Shown in pieces: positions 27,326-36,584 of a stretch of DNA of 64,000 bases (the stretch's first letter is position 1; each line of letters begins with the position of its first letter). The stretch covers positions 124,001 to 188,000 of the forward strand of contig CAJIYI010000002.1 of assembly GCA_905181595.1 (NCBI GenBank), read 5' to 3'. The notes under the pieces are model-generated. The model was not told the origin of the DNA and ran no database searches. It saw only the letters and a program-made list of their open reading frames with translations. Both the position numbers and the translations under genes were made by a program. Source of the stretch: an uncultured SAR86 cluster bacterium (GTDB lineage Bacteria; Pseudomonadota; Gammaproteobacteria; Magnimaribacterales; D2472).

Positions 27326-28942
27326 ATGAAGAGACGTCAGGCACTTAAGATTTCATCGATCGCTACCATAGGTTTAACAGCAACCGTTCATGGTGGCTGC
27401 AGTAAAAATAATATTCTTTTTAATCATGGTGTAGCCAGTGGAGACCCTCTAGCCGAGCGTGTAATATTATGGACAAGGGTAACGCCCTCGAAACCAGGTC
27501 CAGTAAAAGTTAATTTAGAAATTTCATCTGATCAAAATTTTACTTCTATAGCTTTTACTAAAGTCTTGAGAACCTCTTCCTTGGTCGACTATACGATTAA
27601 GTATGATTTTTTTATTAGAAATATCTTCAAATCTGGGCAAACTTTTTTTTACAGATTTAATGCATCAGGTTCAGTATCAGAAACTGGCAAGACAAAAACT
27701 TTAGCAGCTGATGTTAATAAAATTAAAATGGGAGTTTTTAGTTGCAGTAATTTCCCCGCTGGTTTTTTTAATGCCTATCAAGCTGCAGCAGAAGCGAATG
27801 ATCTTGATTTATGGCTGCATCTTGGTGACTACTTATACGAATATCCCATGGGAGGTTATGCCACAACAAATGCGGAGAGCATTGGAAGAGTCCCAAGCCC
27901 AAAACATGAAATGATTACATTATCAGACTACCGAATGCGTCATGCTCAATATAAATCTGATGCAGGATCACGGGCATTACATAAAAATGCTCCTTTAGTT
28001 GCGGTGTGGGATGACCATGAATTTGCAAATGATACTTGGAAAAGAGGTGCTGAAAATCATTCAATGGATGGTTCGGAAGGAGATTTTTTTGCTAGAAGAT
28101 CTGCAGCTATTAAGGCATATCATGAATGGATGCCTATCAGGGAACAAGAAAATAAAAGAAAAATATTCCGTGAATTTAAAGTAGGCAAGTTCATACAGCT
28201 ACTAATGCTAGATACGAGGCAGTTTCAAAGGGATCAACAAATACAACCTCAGAACTACTTAACTAAGTCTGGATTTAATCAAGCAAGTTTTTACAGTGAC
28301 TTAAATGCAACGCACAGAAATCTTTTGGGTGCAGAGCAACTAGGCTGGATCAAAGAGAGGGTAAATTCAGAAAGTTTTGATTGGACAATACTGGGACAAC
28401 AAGTCTTAATGACAAAATTGAAATTTCCTGACCTCACCAAAATGCTTAAAGAAGAGGATATTCCTGAATTTCTTAAGCCTTATCTTAAGTTCCTCGGTTT
28501 GGGCATTCCATCTAACTTAGATGCATGGGATGGCTATCCCGCCGATCGTAACAAACTTTATGATGTGATGAAAAAAGCAAATAAAAGCTTTATAAGTTTA
28601 GCTGGAGACACTCATAATGCTTGGGTTTCAGAGCTTACAGATGCCCAGGGCGATAAAATTGGAATTGAATTGGGTACGCCATCAGTTTCTTCTCCTGGCA
28701 TAACTGATGCAATAAAATTAGATAAAACAAAATTTGCCACTGAGATCGTTAAAATGAATTCAGAGCTCAATTGGATGGATCCTGAGCACAGGGGATATTT
28801 AGTCTTGGATTTTAGTGAGGATCAAATGGAAGCTAGGTTCAATTTTATTTCAGAGTTACAAAAGGTAGATTCAACCATTGCCTCCACCAAAATTTTTAAG
28901 GTGCTGAAAAATAAGCTAGAAATTAATACGGAAAAGCTTTAA
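27326..28942 (+). CDS. phoD: PhoD-type alkaline phosphatase with twin-arginine signal
   Basis: A metallophosphatase of 538 aa that releases phosphate from mono- or diesters outside the cytoplasm. The N-terminus MKRRQALKI has a twin-arginine motif, then a hydrophobic stretch ending in HGGC, so it may be a Tat-exported lipoprotein. After a PhoD_N domain (FNHGVASGDPLAERVILWTRV) come the metal-site motifs LHLGDYLYEYP, AVWDDHEFANDTW, MLDTRQFQRD and SLAGDTHNAWVSEL. PhoD enzymes commonly use iron and calcium rather than zinc. No Pho box was recognised in the 66 bp upstream. It is convergent with orn (4-bp overlap). Confidence 0.88.
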   Translation: MKRRQALKISSIATIGLTATVHGGCSKNNILFNHGVASGDPLAERVILWTRVTPSKPGPVKVNLEISSDQNFTSIAFTKVLRTSSLVDYTIKYDFFIRNIFKSGQTFFYRFNASGSVSETGKTKTLAADVNKIKMGVFSCSNFPAGFFNAYQAAAEANDLDLWLHLGDYLYEYPMGGYATTNAESIGRVPSPKHEMITLSDYRMRHAQYKSDAGSRALHKNAPLVAVWDDHEFANDTWKRGAENHSMDGSEGDFFARRSAAIKAYHEWMPIREQENKRKIFREFKVGKFIQLLMLDTRQFQRDQQIQPQNYLTKSGFNQASFYSDLNATHRNLLGAEQLGWIKERVNSESFDWTILGQQVLMTKLKFPDLTKMLKEEDIPEFLKPYLKFLGLGIPSNLDAWDGYPADRNKLYDVMKKANKSFISLAGDTHNAWVSELTDAQGDKIGIELGTPSVSSPGITDAIKLDKTKFATEIVKMNSELNWMDPEHRGYLVLDFSEDQMEARFNFISELQKVDSTIASTKIFKVLKNKLEINTEKL

Positions 28943-29484
28943 TCAAAGAGCATGCGCTTATATAGCTTCAGCTCATTAATAGAATCAATGATGTCATCTT
29001 TAGCTCTATGAGAGCCATTTTTGTCATATGTTTGCGCATCGTTCATCCATCTTGAAACTAACTCTCTAACAGATGACACGTCTATGTGTCTGTAATGAAA
29101 GTAAGACTCTACGCTTGGCATATACTTTGCTAAAAACCTTCGATCGTGGGAAACGGTATTACCGCACATGGGTGATTTTTTATGACCAACGTATTTTGAG
29201 ATAAATTCTAATGTGATGATCTCTGCTTCCTGCTCAGTCACACTGCTATTATGAACAGATTGCGTGAGGCCAGTGCTGCCATGTTGATTAGTATTCCAAT
29301 CGTCCATATTAGCCATCAGTTCTTTTGACTGGTGGATTACTAGGTTAGGTCCTTCAGCAACAATGGTAAGATTGCTGTCTGTGATAATGGTAGCAATCTC
29401 AATAATTCTTTCTTTTTCAGGATCGAGACCAGTCATCTCAAGATCTACCCAGATTAAGTTTTGGTTGGATTTTTGATTAGACAT
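28939..29484 (-). CDS. orn: oligoribonuclease
   Basis: A DEDDh 3'-5' exonuclease that degrades dinucleotides, including pGpG. WVDLEMTGLDPEKERIIEIA is the first Asp-x-Glu block, MCGNTVSHDRRFL the second Asp region, and YDKNGSHRAKDDI the final His and Asp. The 181 aa length equals the E. coli protein. It diverges from rsgA, which is the conserved orn/rsgA arrangement. Confidence 0.96.
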   Translation of the reverse strand: MSNQKSNQNLIWVDLEMTGLDPEKERIIEIATIITDSNLTIVAEGPNLVIHQSKELMANMDDWNTNQHGSTGLTQSVHNSSVTEQEAEIITLEFISKYVGHKKSPMCGNTVSHDRRFLAKYMPSVESYFHYRHIDVSSVRELVSRWMNDAQTYDKNGSHRAKDDIIDSINELKLYKRMLFD

Positions 29485-29526
29485 TTGAGTTGATAAATTT
29501 TAACTATATTATATTTTGAGCCCTAG

Positions 29527-30399
29527 ATGATAAAAGTTCAAACCGGACAAATTATTGAGTTTTACTCAAACACGTGCAGAGTAGCTGGAACCACTGATAC
29601 ATTCAAGTGTCGCATTCAAGGCAGAATTGATTTAGTGGTAGGTGATTTTGTAAAAATAGCTCCTGCTGAAGGACTAACAAACTGCGATGCAATTGTGACA
29701 GAGCGTCTTGATAGAGCTACAGCCCTTTTTAAATCTAAAGATAGGGTGACCAAGGCGGTAGCAGCAAATATTACGCATCTTGGGATTTTGGTGACCTTTC
29801 ACCCAAAGACTAGCCTTGAGTTTATTGATAAATGGATTGTCATTGCTCTTCATTCTGAGATTCAACCATTTATTGTATTTAATAAAATTGATTCATTGGA
29901 GAAGAACGCGTTCAGTTCTCTTAAAAATATTTATCAAAACCTAGAAATTCCTATGTTTGAAATATCCGCAAAATTTAATACAAATTTAGAAAATTTAATT
30001 TCATTTCTAGAGAATGAAACCAGTATATTTGTTGGAAATTCAGGATCAGGCAAATCAACTTTAACATCTGCTTTAACTGGAACACACATTCTTTCTAAAG
30101 AGCTATCAAATAATCAGGGTGTGCATACAACATCTGTTTCAACATTATACGAAGTAGAGAATCAGATGAAAGTGATAGATTCTCCCGGGGTGAGAGATAT
30201 TGGCATAGAGCAATTAAGTCATGCAGAAATTCTTGCTGGGTTCAAAGAAATTGATGAGCTGGCCGCTAAGTGCGAGTTTCCTAAGTGTGGGCACGAGGAT
30301 GATGAGGGATGTGCAGTAATGCAGGCTTTAAATAATGGTGATATCGAGCAAAGTCGTTACAATAATTTTATGATTCTAAACGACGCGGCAAATTTATGA
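29527..30399 (+). CDS. rsgA: ribosome small-subunit-dependent GTPase RsgA
   Basis: A circularly permuted GTPase that checks the late 30S subunit. An N-terminal OB fold is followed by FIVFNKIDSL (G4), FEISAKF (G5), FVGNSGSGKSTL (G1) and VIDSPGVRDIG (G3), in the permuted order. A C-terminal zinc site follows: CEFPKCGHEDDEGC. The 290 aa length is slightly shorter than E. coli RsgA (350), mostly at the N-terminus. It overlaps ubiE by 4 bp. Confidence 0.95.
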   Translation: MIKVQTGQIIEFYSNTCRVAGTTDTFKCRIQGRIDLVVGDFVKIAPAEGLTNCDAIVTERLDRATALFKSKDRVTKAVAANITHLGILVTFHPKTSLEFIDKWIVIALHSEIQPFIVFNKIDSLEKNAFSSLKNIYQNLEIPMFEISAKFNTNLENLISFLENETSIFVGNSGSGKSTLTSALTGTHILSKELSNNQGVHTTSVSTLYEVENQMKVIDSPGVRDIGIEQLSHAEILAGFKEIDELAAKCEFPKCGHEDDEGCAVMQALNNGDIEQSRYNNFMILNDAANL

Positions 30400-31130
30400 G
30401 TGATAAAACACATTTTGGTTTTGAGGAAGTAAATGCTGTCGATAAGTCAAAAAAAGTTGGCAATGTTTTTCATTCTGTTGCTGAAGAATATGACCTGATG
30501 AATGACGTTATGTCATTTGGCATGCATAGACTTTGGAAAAGAATGCTCTTAGAGCTCTCAGGGTTAACAGAAAATTCCACAGTATTAGACATAGCGAGTG
30601 GCACAGCTGATATTCCAAAACTCATTATCGAAAAGTTCCCATCCTCTGAAATTCATGTCACTGATATCAACGAATCGATGCTCATGGTGGGGAAAGAAAG
30701 GGCTATTAATGAAAATTTCTATCAAAACTGTTCCTTTGCTTTGGCTTCTGGTGAGGTCTTACCCTATCAAGATAATACATTTGATTTAGTGACCATTGGG
30801 TTTGGTCTTCGAAATTTTACTGACAAGCAGGCAGGCTTAATGGAAATGAAAAGAGTGCTAAAGTCGAATGGTATTCTTTTGATTTTGGAGTTTTCTAAGC
30901 CAACTAATTCAATTTTTTCAAAAATATATGATTGGTATTCTTTTAATATTATTCCTAAGCTTGGTGGTTTATTTGTAAACGACGAAGACAGCTATAGGTA
31001 TCTTGCTGAATCGATAAGAATGCATCCTGCACAAGAAGAATTAAAAGCAATGGTCTTAGATGCTGGATTTGAGGAGTGTAAATTTTATAATCTTGTTAAT
31101 GGTGTGGTGGCAATCCACCAGGCTAAGTAA
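30396..31130 (+). CDS. ubiE: ubiquinone/menaquinone C-methyltransferase UbiE
   Basis: A SAM-dependent methyltransferase that methylates C2 of the ubiquinone ring precursor. KVGNVFHSVAEEYDLMNDVMSFG is the family N-terminal signature (spanning residues 21-43), TVLDIASGTADIP is SAM motif I, and TIGFGLRNFTDK and ILEFSKP follow. The 244 aa length is typical. It starts the ubiE-ubiJ-ubiB-tatABC run, the same order as in E. coli. Confidence 0.96.
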   Translation: MSDKTHFGFEEVNAVDKSKKVGNVFHSVAEEYDLMNDVMSFGMHRLWKRMLLELSGLTENSTVLDIASGTADIPKLIIEKFPSSEIHVTDINESMLMVGKERAINENFYQNCSFALASGEVLPYQDNTFDLVTIGFGLRNFTDKQAGLMEMKRVLKSNGILLILEFSKPTNSIFSKIYDWYSFNIIPKLGGLFVNDEDSYRYLAESIRMHPAQEELKAMVLDAGFEECKFYNLVNGVVAIHQAK

Positions 31131-31131
31131 G

Positions 31132-31629
31132 ATGGATATATCTTTAAATACAGTTTTGACAGAAGCATATGAAATATCAAGTGGTTTGCAGGAAAGGCTA
31201 GAGAGTATTTACCCCATAGAATGTAATCTTAATTTTTCTGGCCTTCCTGTAATGTCCCTTTGCTTAGATCATCATGAGCAAAGATTAAAAGCTTCAGCTT
31301 CAAAAAATCCTCAATTTACACTCATCATTGACTCAAATACAACTTGGAATCTTTTAAAAGAACAAACTATCCCGTCTGATAAAATTGAAGGTGATAGCGA
31401 GCTAGCTTTAATGTTTTTAATAATATTGGCTGAGTCTAATATTGATCTTGAGTTGCTTATATATAATAACTTTGGAACTGTTCCTGGGCTGATAATCAGA
31501 AAAATTTTAAGCCAAGATTTTCTAAACGATAATCAAGGAGCTGAAAATATTAGAGTTAGGTCCTTGCAAACATCGCTAAGAAATATCAGCATCAGAATGG
31601 ATAGAATGGAACAAAAGCAGGCGCTATGA
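31132..31629 (+). CDS. ubiJ: ubiquinone biosynthesis accessory factor UbiJ (SCP2 domain)
   Basis: A 165 aa lipid-binding scaffold protein of the Ubi complex. The start ATG 31132 (MDISLNT) is 1 bp after ubiE; a longer frame upstream only runs into ubiE. Residues 20-120 look like a divergent SCP2 sterol-carrier fold (LNFSGLPVMSLCLDHH, FTLIIDSNTTW), and the last 30 residues form a charged helix (SLQTSLRNISIRMDRMEQKQ). Sequence similarity is weak by eye; the call leans on its position between ubiE and ubiB. UbiK, its helical partner, is coded at 47899. Confidence 0.85.
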   Translation: MDISLNTVLTEAYEISSGLQERLESIYPIECNLNFSGLPVMSLCLDHHEQRLKASASKNPQFTLIIDSNTTWNLLKEQTIPSDKIEGDSELALMFLIILAESNIDLELLIYNNFGTVPGLIIRKILSQDFLNDNQGAENIRVRSLQTSLRNISIRMDRMEQKQAL

Positions 31630-33194
31630 TTAATTTCTTACTTTCTATTGTAGATATCTGCAATATTTTTATAAAAACTATAAGGTTTTCCGTCATCAAC
31701 ATACCTTTAGAAAATAGTTCTATAAGAATTATTCGAATGCTTGGATTTCTCAATCCTTTTTATATTATCAATCGCAAGATTCCTCCCGGCCAAAGAATTA
31801 CAAGTTTTTTAGAAAGCCTGGGGCCTATGTTTATTAAATTTGGTCAACTGCTTTCTACCAGAAGCGATGTAGTGCCAGCAGAAATTATTGGTTTTTTAAA
31901 CACTCTCACAGATCAATGCAAGCCATTTCCTGCATCAGACGCTAGAAGAATTATTGAGAACTCGCTAAATATTAAGCTCGAAGATGTATTTAAAAATTTT
32001 GAAGAAACTCCTTTGGCAGCAGCATCTTTAGCCCAAGTCCATAGGGCACAGTTAATAGACTCTTCAGATCAAATTGTAATTAAGGTCTTAAGACCCGGCA
32101 TTCATCAGAAAGTGCATAGAAATATAGGTGTTATTAAAATAGCTGGCTCATTGGTCAATATGTTTTACAAAGAAAGTCACCGGCTGAAGTTAAAGGAAGT
32201 CATTGGTGATTATGAGAGAACAATCAAGCAAGAGTTAGATTTAAAGGTTGAGGCGGCGAATACGAGCACTACAAGAAAAAATTTTAGTGACTCTGATCTA
32301 CTCTACATACCAAAAGTTTATTGGGATCATACTGCGGTAGATGTTTTAACCTTAGAAGAGATTGATGGGCTTGCTTGCACAGATACATCATCAATGGATA
32401 AGCTGGGTATTGATCGCAAGGTCCTGGCTGAAAATGGTGTCAAGATTTTTCTAGATCAAGTATTTAGAGATAATTTCTTCCATGCAGATATGCACCCAGG
32501 CAATATCTTTGTTAGCAAAAAAAATATTCAGACTCCTAGTTACATAGCGATTGATTGCGCAATTGTTGGCTCGTTAACTCAAGAAGACCAATACAACCTA
32601 GCAAGAATGTTACAAGCTACTCTCAAGCAAGATTATCATCGATTGGCTAAGCTCTTTATTGGAACTGGGTGGGTTAATGCTGATACGAATCAATCAGATC
32701 TAGAGCAAACCCTTAGGGCAACGTGTGAACCAATTTTTTCAAAACCTCTTTCTGAAATAGAGTTTGGTAAGCTGCTACTGTATCTCTTTGATTCTACTAG
32801 GCAATTTGGGCTATCAGTTCAACCCTCTCTTATTCTGCTTCAAAAAACGCTTATTCATATTGAGGGAATGGGGCGTGAGATATATTCTGATCTTGATTTT
32901 TGGGGCCTAGCTGAACCATACCTTGATGAATGGGTCTCAAATCAATACAGCCCAACTAAACTTAAAGAATTTTTAGAGCAAAATAAATATGATCTGATGG
33001 ATAAAGCAACTTCATTGCCGGGAGATGTATTTGATCTCTTAGATAATATTAAATTTTTGGCCTCAGACGGTAAAAAAAATGCAGATCTAGTGGCAAATAT
33101 GCAGTTAGCTTTGCAAAAACAACGCAAATGGCAAAATCTCACTATAATTACATTATTGGGAATAATTATGATTCTATTAATCAACAAGCTTTAG
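31626..33194 (+). CDS. ubiB: ubiquinone biosynthesis atypical kinase/ATPase UbiB
   Basis: An ABC1/ADCK-family protein of 522 aa, needed for ubiquinone synthesis, probably through ATPase activity that delivers Q intermediates. FIKFGQLLSTRSDVVPAE contains the KxGQ motif, PLAAASLAQVHRAQL the alanine-rich loop in place of the glycine loop, DQIVIKVLRPG the Lys, and FFHADMHPGNIF the catalytic-loop Asp. The last 20 residues (WQNLTIITLLGIIMILLINK) are a membrane anchor; E. coli UbiB has two. It overlaps ubiJ by 4 bp. Confidence 0.95.
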   Translation: MINFLLSIVDICNIFIKTIRFSVINIPLENSSIRIIRMLGFLNPFYIINRKIPPGQRITSFLESLGPMFIKFGQLLSTRSDVVPAEIIGFLNTLTDQCKPFPASDARRIIENSLNIKLEDVFKNFEETPLAAASLAQVHRAQLIDSSDQIVIKVLRPGIHQKVHRNIGVIKIAGSLVNMFYKESHRLKLKEVIGDYERTIKQELDLKVEAANTSTTRKNFSDSDLLYIPKVYWDHTAVDVLTLEEIDGLACTDTSSMDKLGIDRKVLAENGVKIFLDQVFRDNFFHADMHPGNIFVSKKNIQTPSYIAIDCAIVGSLTQEDQYNLARMLQATLKQDYHRLAKLFIGTGWVNADTNQSDLEQTLRATCEPIFSKPLSEIEFGKLLLYLFDSTRQFGLSVQPSLILLQKTLIHIEGMGREIYSDLDFWGLAEPYLDEWVSNQYSPTKLKEFLEQNKYDLMDKATSLPGDVFDLLDNIKFLASDGKKNADLVANMQLALQKQRKWQNLTIITLLGIIMILLINKL

Positions 33195-33228
33195 ATTGGC
33201 GTAAGATTAAAGATATCAGGAGCATAAA

Positions 33229-33414
33229 ATGGGTATAGGCGGAATAAGTATCTGGCAAATTTTAATTATCTTATTGGTAATTTTAGTTTTATTTGGCGGT
33301 AAAAAAATTCGTAATATGGGCTCAGACCTTGGCGAAGGTCTCAAGGGCTTTAAAAAAGCAATCAAAGATGAGGATACGGAATCAAAACCAGAGTCTGATT
33401 CAGAAGAAAAATAA
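33229..33414 (+). CDS. tatA: Sec-independent translocase subunit TatA
   Basis: A 61 aa protein with one N-terminal membrane helix (ISIWQILIILLVILVLFGGKK), the FGGKKIRNMGSDLGEGLKGFKKAI amphipathic helix typical of TatA (read in two halves), and an acidic tail. It forms the pore component for folded Tat substrates such as the PhoD coded at 27326. It is 34 bp after ubiB and 2 bp before tatB. Confidence 0.95.
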   Translation: MGIGGISIWQILIILLVILVLFGGKKIRNMGSDLGEGLKGFKKAIKDEDTESKPESDSEEK

Positions 33415-33416
33415 CC

Positions 33417-33659
33417 TTGTTTCAAATAGGTCTGCTAGAAATTCTAATCATATTGTTGGTTGGAATATTGGTTATTGGTCCAGAACAGCTACCTGATTTT
33501 GTAAAATCATCTGTAAAGTCATTTACAAAGCTACAAAATAAATTTTTTGAATTTAGAGCTTCGGTTGAAAGAGATATCGGTGCTGAGGATTTAAAACAAG
33601 ATATTTTTAATGAACTCAAAATGGAAGAGCTTGAAAGAGATGATGAGCCACCAAAATGA
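33417..33659 (+). CDS. tatB: Sec-independent translocase subunit TatB
   Basis: An 80 aa protein starting with TTG at 33417. A single membrane helix (LLEILIILLVGILVIGP) with the conserved Glu near its start and the EQLPDFVKS amphipathic motif distinguish TatB from TatA. It forms the TatBC receptor. The C-terminal tail is shorter than in E. coli TatB (171 aa). Its end overlaps the tatC start. Confidence 0.93.
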   Translation: MFQIGLLEILIILLVGILVIGPEQLPDFVKSSVKSFTKLQNKFFEFRASVERDIGAEDLKQDIFNELKMEELERDDEPPK

Positions 33660-34359
33660 AATGAGCTACATAGAGCATCTAAAAGAGCTCCGCTCTAGGT
33701 TGATAAGAATCTTTGTAGTAATCGGGGTCTTGCTGATCTGTTGCCTACCCTTTGCTAATGAGATCTATTTTTACATTTCATCACCCTTAACATCCATTCT
33801 TCCAGAAAATAGCACGATGATAGCAACAGAAGTAACCTCGCCATTTATAGCGCCATTAAGACTTGGAATTTATAGTGCATTAATTTTAGCAATGCCTTAT
33901 GCCTTAATTGAGTTATGGGGATTTATAGCGCCAGGGTTATATAAGCGTGAAAAAAGTTTTGTTATGCCTTTGCTGATTTCGTCTGCAATCCTATTTTATG
34001 CGGGGGTAGCTTTTGCATTTTATGTGGTGAGCCCAATTATTTTAAATTTTTTTATAGCTGCAGCTCCAGACTCTATCCTAGTAATGACAGATATAAATAA
34101 ATACTTAGATTTTGTTTTAAAGCTTTTCTTCGCTTTTGGGTTTGCTTTTGAGATTCCTGTGGCTACATTCTTGCTTATTAGAACTGGAGTCACAAACAAA
34201 GCATCTGTAAAAAAGATACGTCCTTATCTAATCATTGTATTTTTTGTGCTGGCAATGCTCTTAACTCCACCTGATATTTTCTCTCAGCTATTCTTGGCAA
34301 TACCTATGTGGATGCTATTTGAAATAGGGCTATTAATTTCTAGAGATAAAAAAGATTAA
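33640..34359 (+). CDS. tatC: Sec-independent translocase subunit TatC
   Basis: A polytopic receptor protein of about 239 aa with six hydrophobic segments. MSYIEHLKELRSRL near the N-terminus is the conserved signal-peptide contact region, and FIAPGLYKREKSF is the first loop motif. Two adjacent ATGs at 33640 and 33643 follow a GAAAGAG; I use the first. An ATG at 33661 is also possible and would lose 7 residues. It is convergent with the LOG-family gene (4-bp overlap). Confidence 0.95.
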   Translation: MMSHQNEMSYIEHLKELRSRLIRIFVVIGVLLICCLPFANEIYFYISSPLTSILPENSTMIATEVTSPFIAPLRLGIYSALILAMPYALIELWGFIAPGLYKREKSFVMPLLISSAILFYAGVAFAFYVVSPIILNFFIAAAPDSILVMTDINKYLDFVLKLFFAFGFAFEIPVATFLLIRTGVTNKASVKKIRPYLIIVFFVLAMLLTPPDIFSQLFLAIPMWMLFEIGLLISRDKKD

Positions 34360-34958
34360 TCTGAGGGAAATTCAACATTGAGTCTATCAATCCAGGTGTC
34401 CTTAGAGGGCATTTGAGTAGTTAAGATCATCTCAAGTAGTTCTTTTGGATCATCTGAAATCAATACCTGTTTTTGATTTTCAGTTGAGACGAATTCCTCA
34501 TCAACTGAATGTTGCAGCCACTGCATAAATGAATCGTAGTAACCATTAATGTTTAATATGCCAACAGGCTTATTGATGCCTCCAAGCTGATTGCTAACCA
34601 TTACCTCTAAAAGCTCATCCATAGAGCCAACTCCACCAGGCATAACGATGAAAGCATCGCTAATTTCTAAAAACTTATCTTTTCTTTCAAAGAGTGAATG
34701 TGTGATTATTGTCTCAGTAATGATTGGGTTAGTGAGCTCAAAATCATCTAATGATTTGAGGGTGATGCCTGTAACCCTTCCACCGTGTTTAATGGCGCTG
34801 TCTGAAACAACTTTCATTAAACCTACGTTTCCGCCACCAAAAATTACCTCCAAGTTCTTGCTTGCGAGTAATTCCCCTAATTCTTCGGCAGCATTTTTAT
34901 AATCAGGTGATTTGCCCATGTGAGCGCCGCAGAAGACTGAAATTTTTTGAATTGTCAT
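34356..34958 (-). CDS. LOG family protein (nucleotide 5'-monophosphate phosphoribohydrolase-like)
   Basis: A 200 aa Rossmann-fold protein. FGGGNVGLM and the signature MPGGVGSMDELLEV (PGGxGTxxE type) place it in the TIGR00730/LOG family, whose members release free bases from nucleoside monophosphates, in plants and some bacteria making cytokinins. The older label 'lysine decarboxylase' for this family is misleading. It overlaps the acyl-CoA dehydrogenase gene by 4 bp. Confidence 0.85.
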   Translation of the reverse strand: MTIQKISVFCGAHMGKSPDYKNAAEELGELLASKNLEVIFGGGNVGLMKVVSDSAIKHGGRVTGITLKSLDDFELTNPIITETIITHSLFERKDKFLEISDAFIVMPGGVGSMDELLEVMVSNQLGGINKPVGILNINGYYDSFMQWLQHSVDEEFVSTENQKQVLISDDPKELLEMILTTQMPSKDTWIDRLNVEFPSD

Positions 34959-36127
34959 GATGTTAAGCCAAGGATATTTTTAGAAATAATATTCAGTTGA
35001 ATCTCTGAGCTTCCTCCTGCAATAGTATAAGCTTTTGAATAAAAAAAGGATTTGGAAACTTCTTTTTTAACGCCATCGCTTCTATCCACAATTTCTAAGC
35101 CGCCCATACCGAGGCTTGCCACATTAAGCTCCCATCTTTTTTGGGTTTCTTCTGTGCTCAAATATTTTAATGTCAGTGCCGAGGGGGCAAAACCATTTTG
35201 AGATTCTATGGCTGTTCGAGTCATGGTCATTTCAATTAGGTTATTTCTCATCTCATGCTTGCAGATTTTTCTATAAAGAGTTTTGCAGCCTGGTCTGTTT
35301 AATGCCTGAGTGCTGCGAAGCACTTCTAAGGGCTCAATATCAACCGCTCCCTCGCTTTCCATATCTGCCATCATGGTTCTTTCAAATTCAAGCAGGCGTT
35401 TGGCAACCTTCCAGCCATCATTCTCAGGAGCGACTCTGTGAGATTCTTTTGCAAGGATATTATCAAAAAATACTTGGCAAAATGGAGACTGACCGCTGAG
35501 TAATTGAATCGGTTTAATATCAACATTGGGTTGTTTTAGATCAATTAAAATAAAGGATATGCCTGCTTGTTTTTTTACAGTTTTGTCGGTTCTGACTAGG
35601 CAATACATCCAATCTGCTTTGTTTGCCTCAGACGTCCAAATTTTAGATCCTTCAATAGTGTAGGTTCCTTTAGATAAGACAGCTGAGGTTGAAATATTTG
35701 CTAAATCAGATCCTGCTCCTGGCTCAGAGAATCCTTGGCACCACCAGATTTCGCCTCTTGAAATTTTTGGTAAGAATTCCTGTTTTTGCTCTTCGGTTCC
35801 AAATTCTAAAAGCACGGGACCTAACATAGAGATTCCAAAATTAATTTGAGCAGGCCTGCAACCAAAGAATCGTAAACGCTGTTTTAAGATTTTAGCTTCA
35901 TCAAAATTTAATCCGCCGCCGCCATACTCACTAGGCCATTCTGGTGTGCACCAACCTTTTTTAACCATGGAGTGAAACCATCTTTTAGCATCATCAGATG
36001 GGAATTGAATATTTGAAGAAGCCCATACTTGCTCAGAAACTGGCATTGGTGTTCTCATAGATTCTGGGCAGTTTTCTTCTATCCAGGCATCCACTTCTTC
36101 AGAAAAAAATTTTAAACTGTCTTCCAT
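34955..36127 (-). CDS. acyl-CoA dehydrogenase family protein
   Basis: A flavoprotein of 390 aa that would form enoyl-CoA from acyl-CoA. WCQGFSEPGAGSDLANIST is the FAD/substrate loop in the middle domain, IEGSKIWTSEANKADW the next conserved block, and AGGSSEIQLNIISK the C-terminal FAD-contact motif. It resembles the FadE-like enzymes paired in operons for steroid or branched-chain side-chain breakdown, but the substrate is not clear. It may supply the FadB/FadJ-type fusion at 19159 with enoyl-CoA; that link is inference. Confidence 0.88.
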   Translation of the reverse strand: MEDSLKFFSEEVDAWIEENCPESMRTPMPVSEQVWASSNIQFPSDDAKRWFHSMVKKGWCTPEWPSEYGGGGLNFDEAKILKQRLRFFGCRPAQINFGISMLGPVLLEFGTEEQKQEFLPKISRGEIWWCQGFSEPGAGSDLANISTSAVLSKGTYTIEGSKIWTSEANKADWMYCLVRTDKTVKKQAGISFILIDLKQPNVDIKPIQLLSGQSPFCQVFFDNILAKESHRVAPENDGWKVAKRLLEFERTMMADMESEGAVDIEPLEVLRSTQALNRPGCKTLYRKICKHEMRNNLIEMTMTRTAIESQNGFAPSALTLKYLSTEETQKRWELNVASLGMGGLEIVDRSDGVKKEVSKSFFYSKAYTIAGGSSEIQLNIISKNILGLTS

Positions 36128-36136
36128 TGCAATTAA

Positions 36137-36574
36137 TTAAAAGTTAAAAGAAAAAGTAACTGGGCCATTATTCACCAAGGAAACATTCATGTCGGCTCCA
36201 AACCTTCCAGATTGGTAGTTAATTGATGAGCCATCTAGCCTCACTATCAATTCATTATATAGCGCTCTTGCATCATTGGTGTTGGCCGCTTTGTGAAAAC
36301 TTGCTTTATTGCCTTTTTTTGTTACCGCAGCAAGGGTAAATTGACTCACAATCATTAATTCTCCTTCTATCTCCTTTAAATTAGATGATAAAATGCTGCT
36401 ATCATCGTCAAAAAAACAAAAACTTGAAATTTTAGATATAAATTTATCTATTGCCGCAACCGAATCTCCTAATTCAAAGCAAATAAAAGCCAAAAGACCA
36501 CAATTAATTTTTGCATGCAATAGATCATCTATTGATATTTCAGCAGAAGAAACGCGTTGAACTAAAGCTTGCAA
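36137..36574 (-). CDS. dtd: D-aminoacyl-tRNA deacylase
   Basis: Hydrolyses D-amino acids mischarged on tRNA. MIVSQFTLAA (SQFTL motif) and NNGPVTFSF (GPVT motif, normally NxGPVT) are the two cross-subunit catalytic motifs. The 145 aa length is normal. The start is TTG at 36574 (read as MQALVQRVSSAEI), with no ATG nearby that would keep the conserved N-terminus. It lies 10 bp after the aldolase gene. Confidence 0.94.
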   Translation of the reverse strand: MQALVQRVSSAEISIDDLLHAKINCGLLAFICFELGDSVAAIDKFISKISSFCFFDDDSSILSSNLKEIEGELMIVSQFTLAAVTKKGNKASFHKAANTNDARALYNELIVRLDGSSINYQSGRFGADMNVSLVNNGPVTFSFNF

Positions 36575-36584
36575 TTAAAACTAC

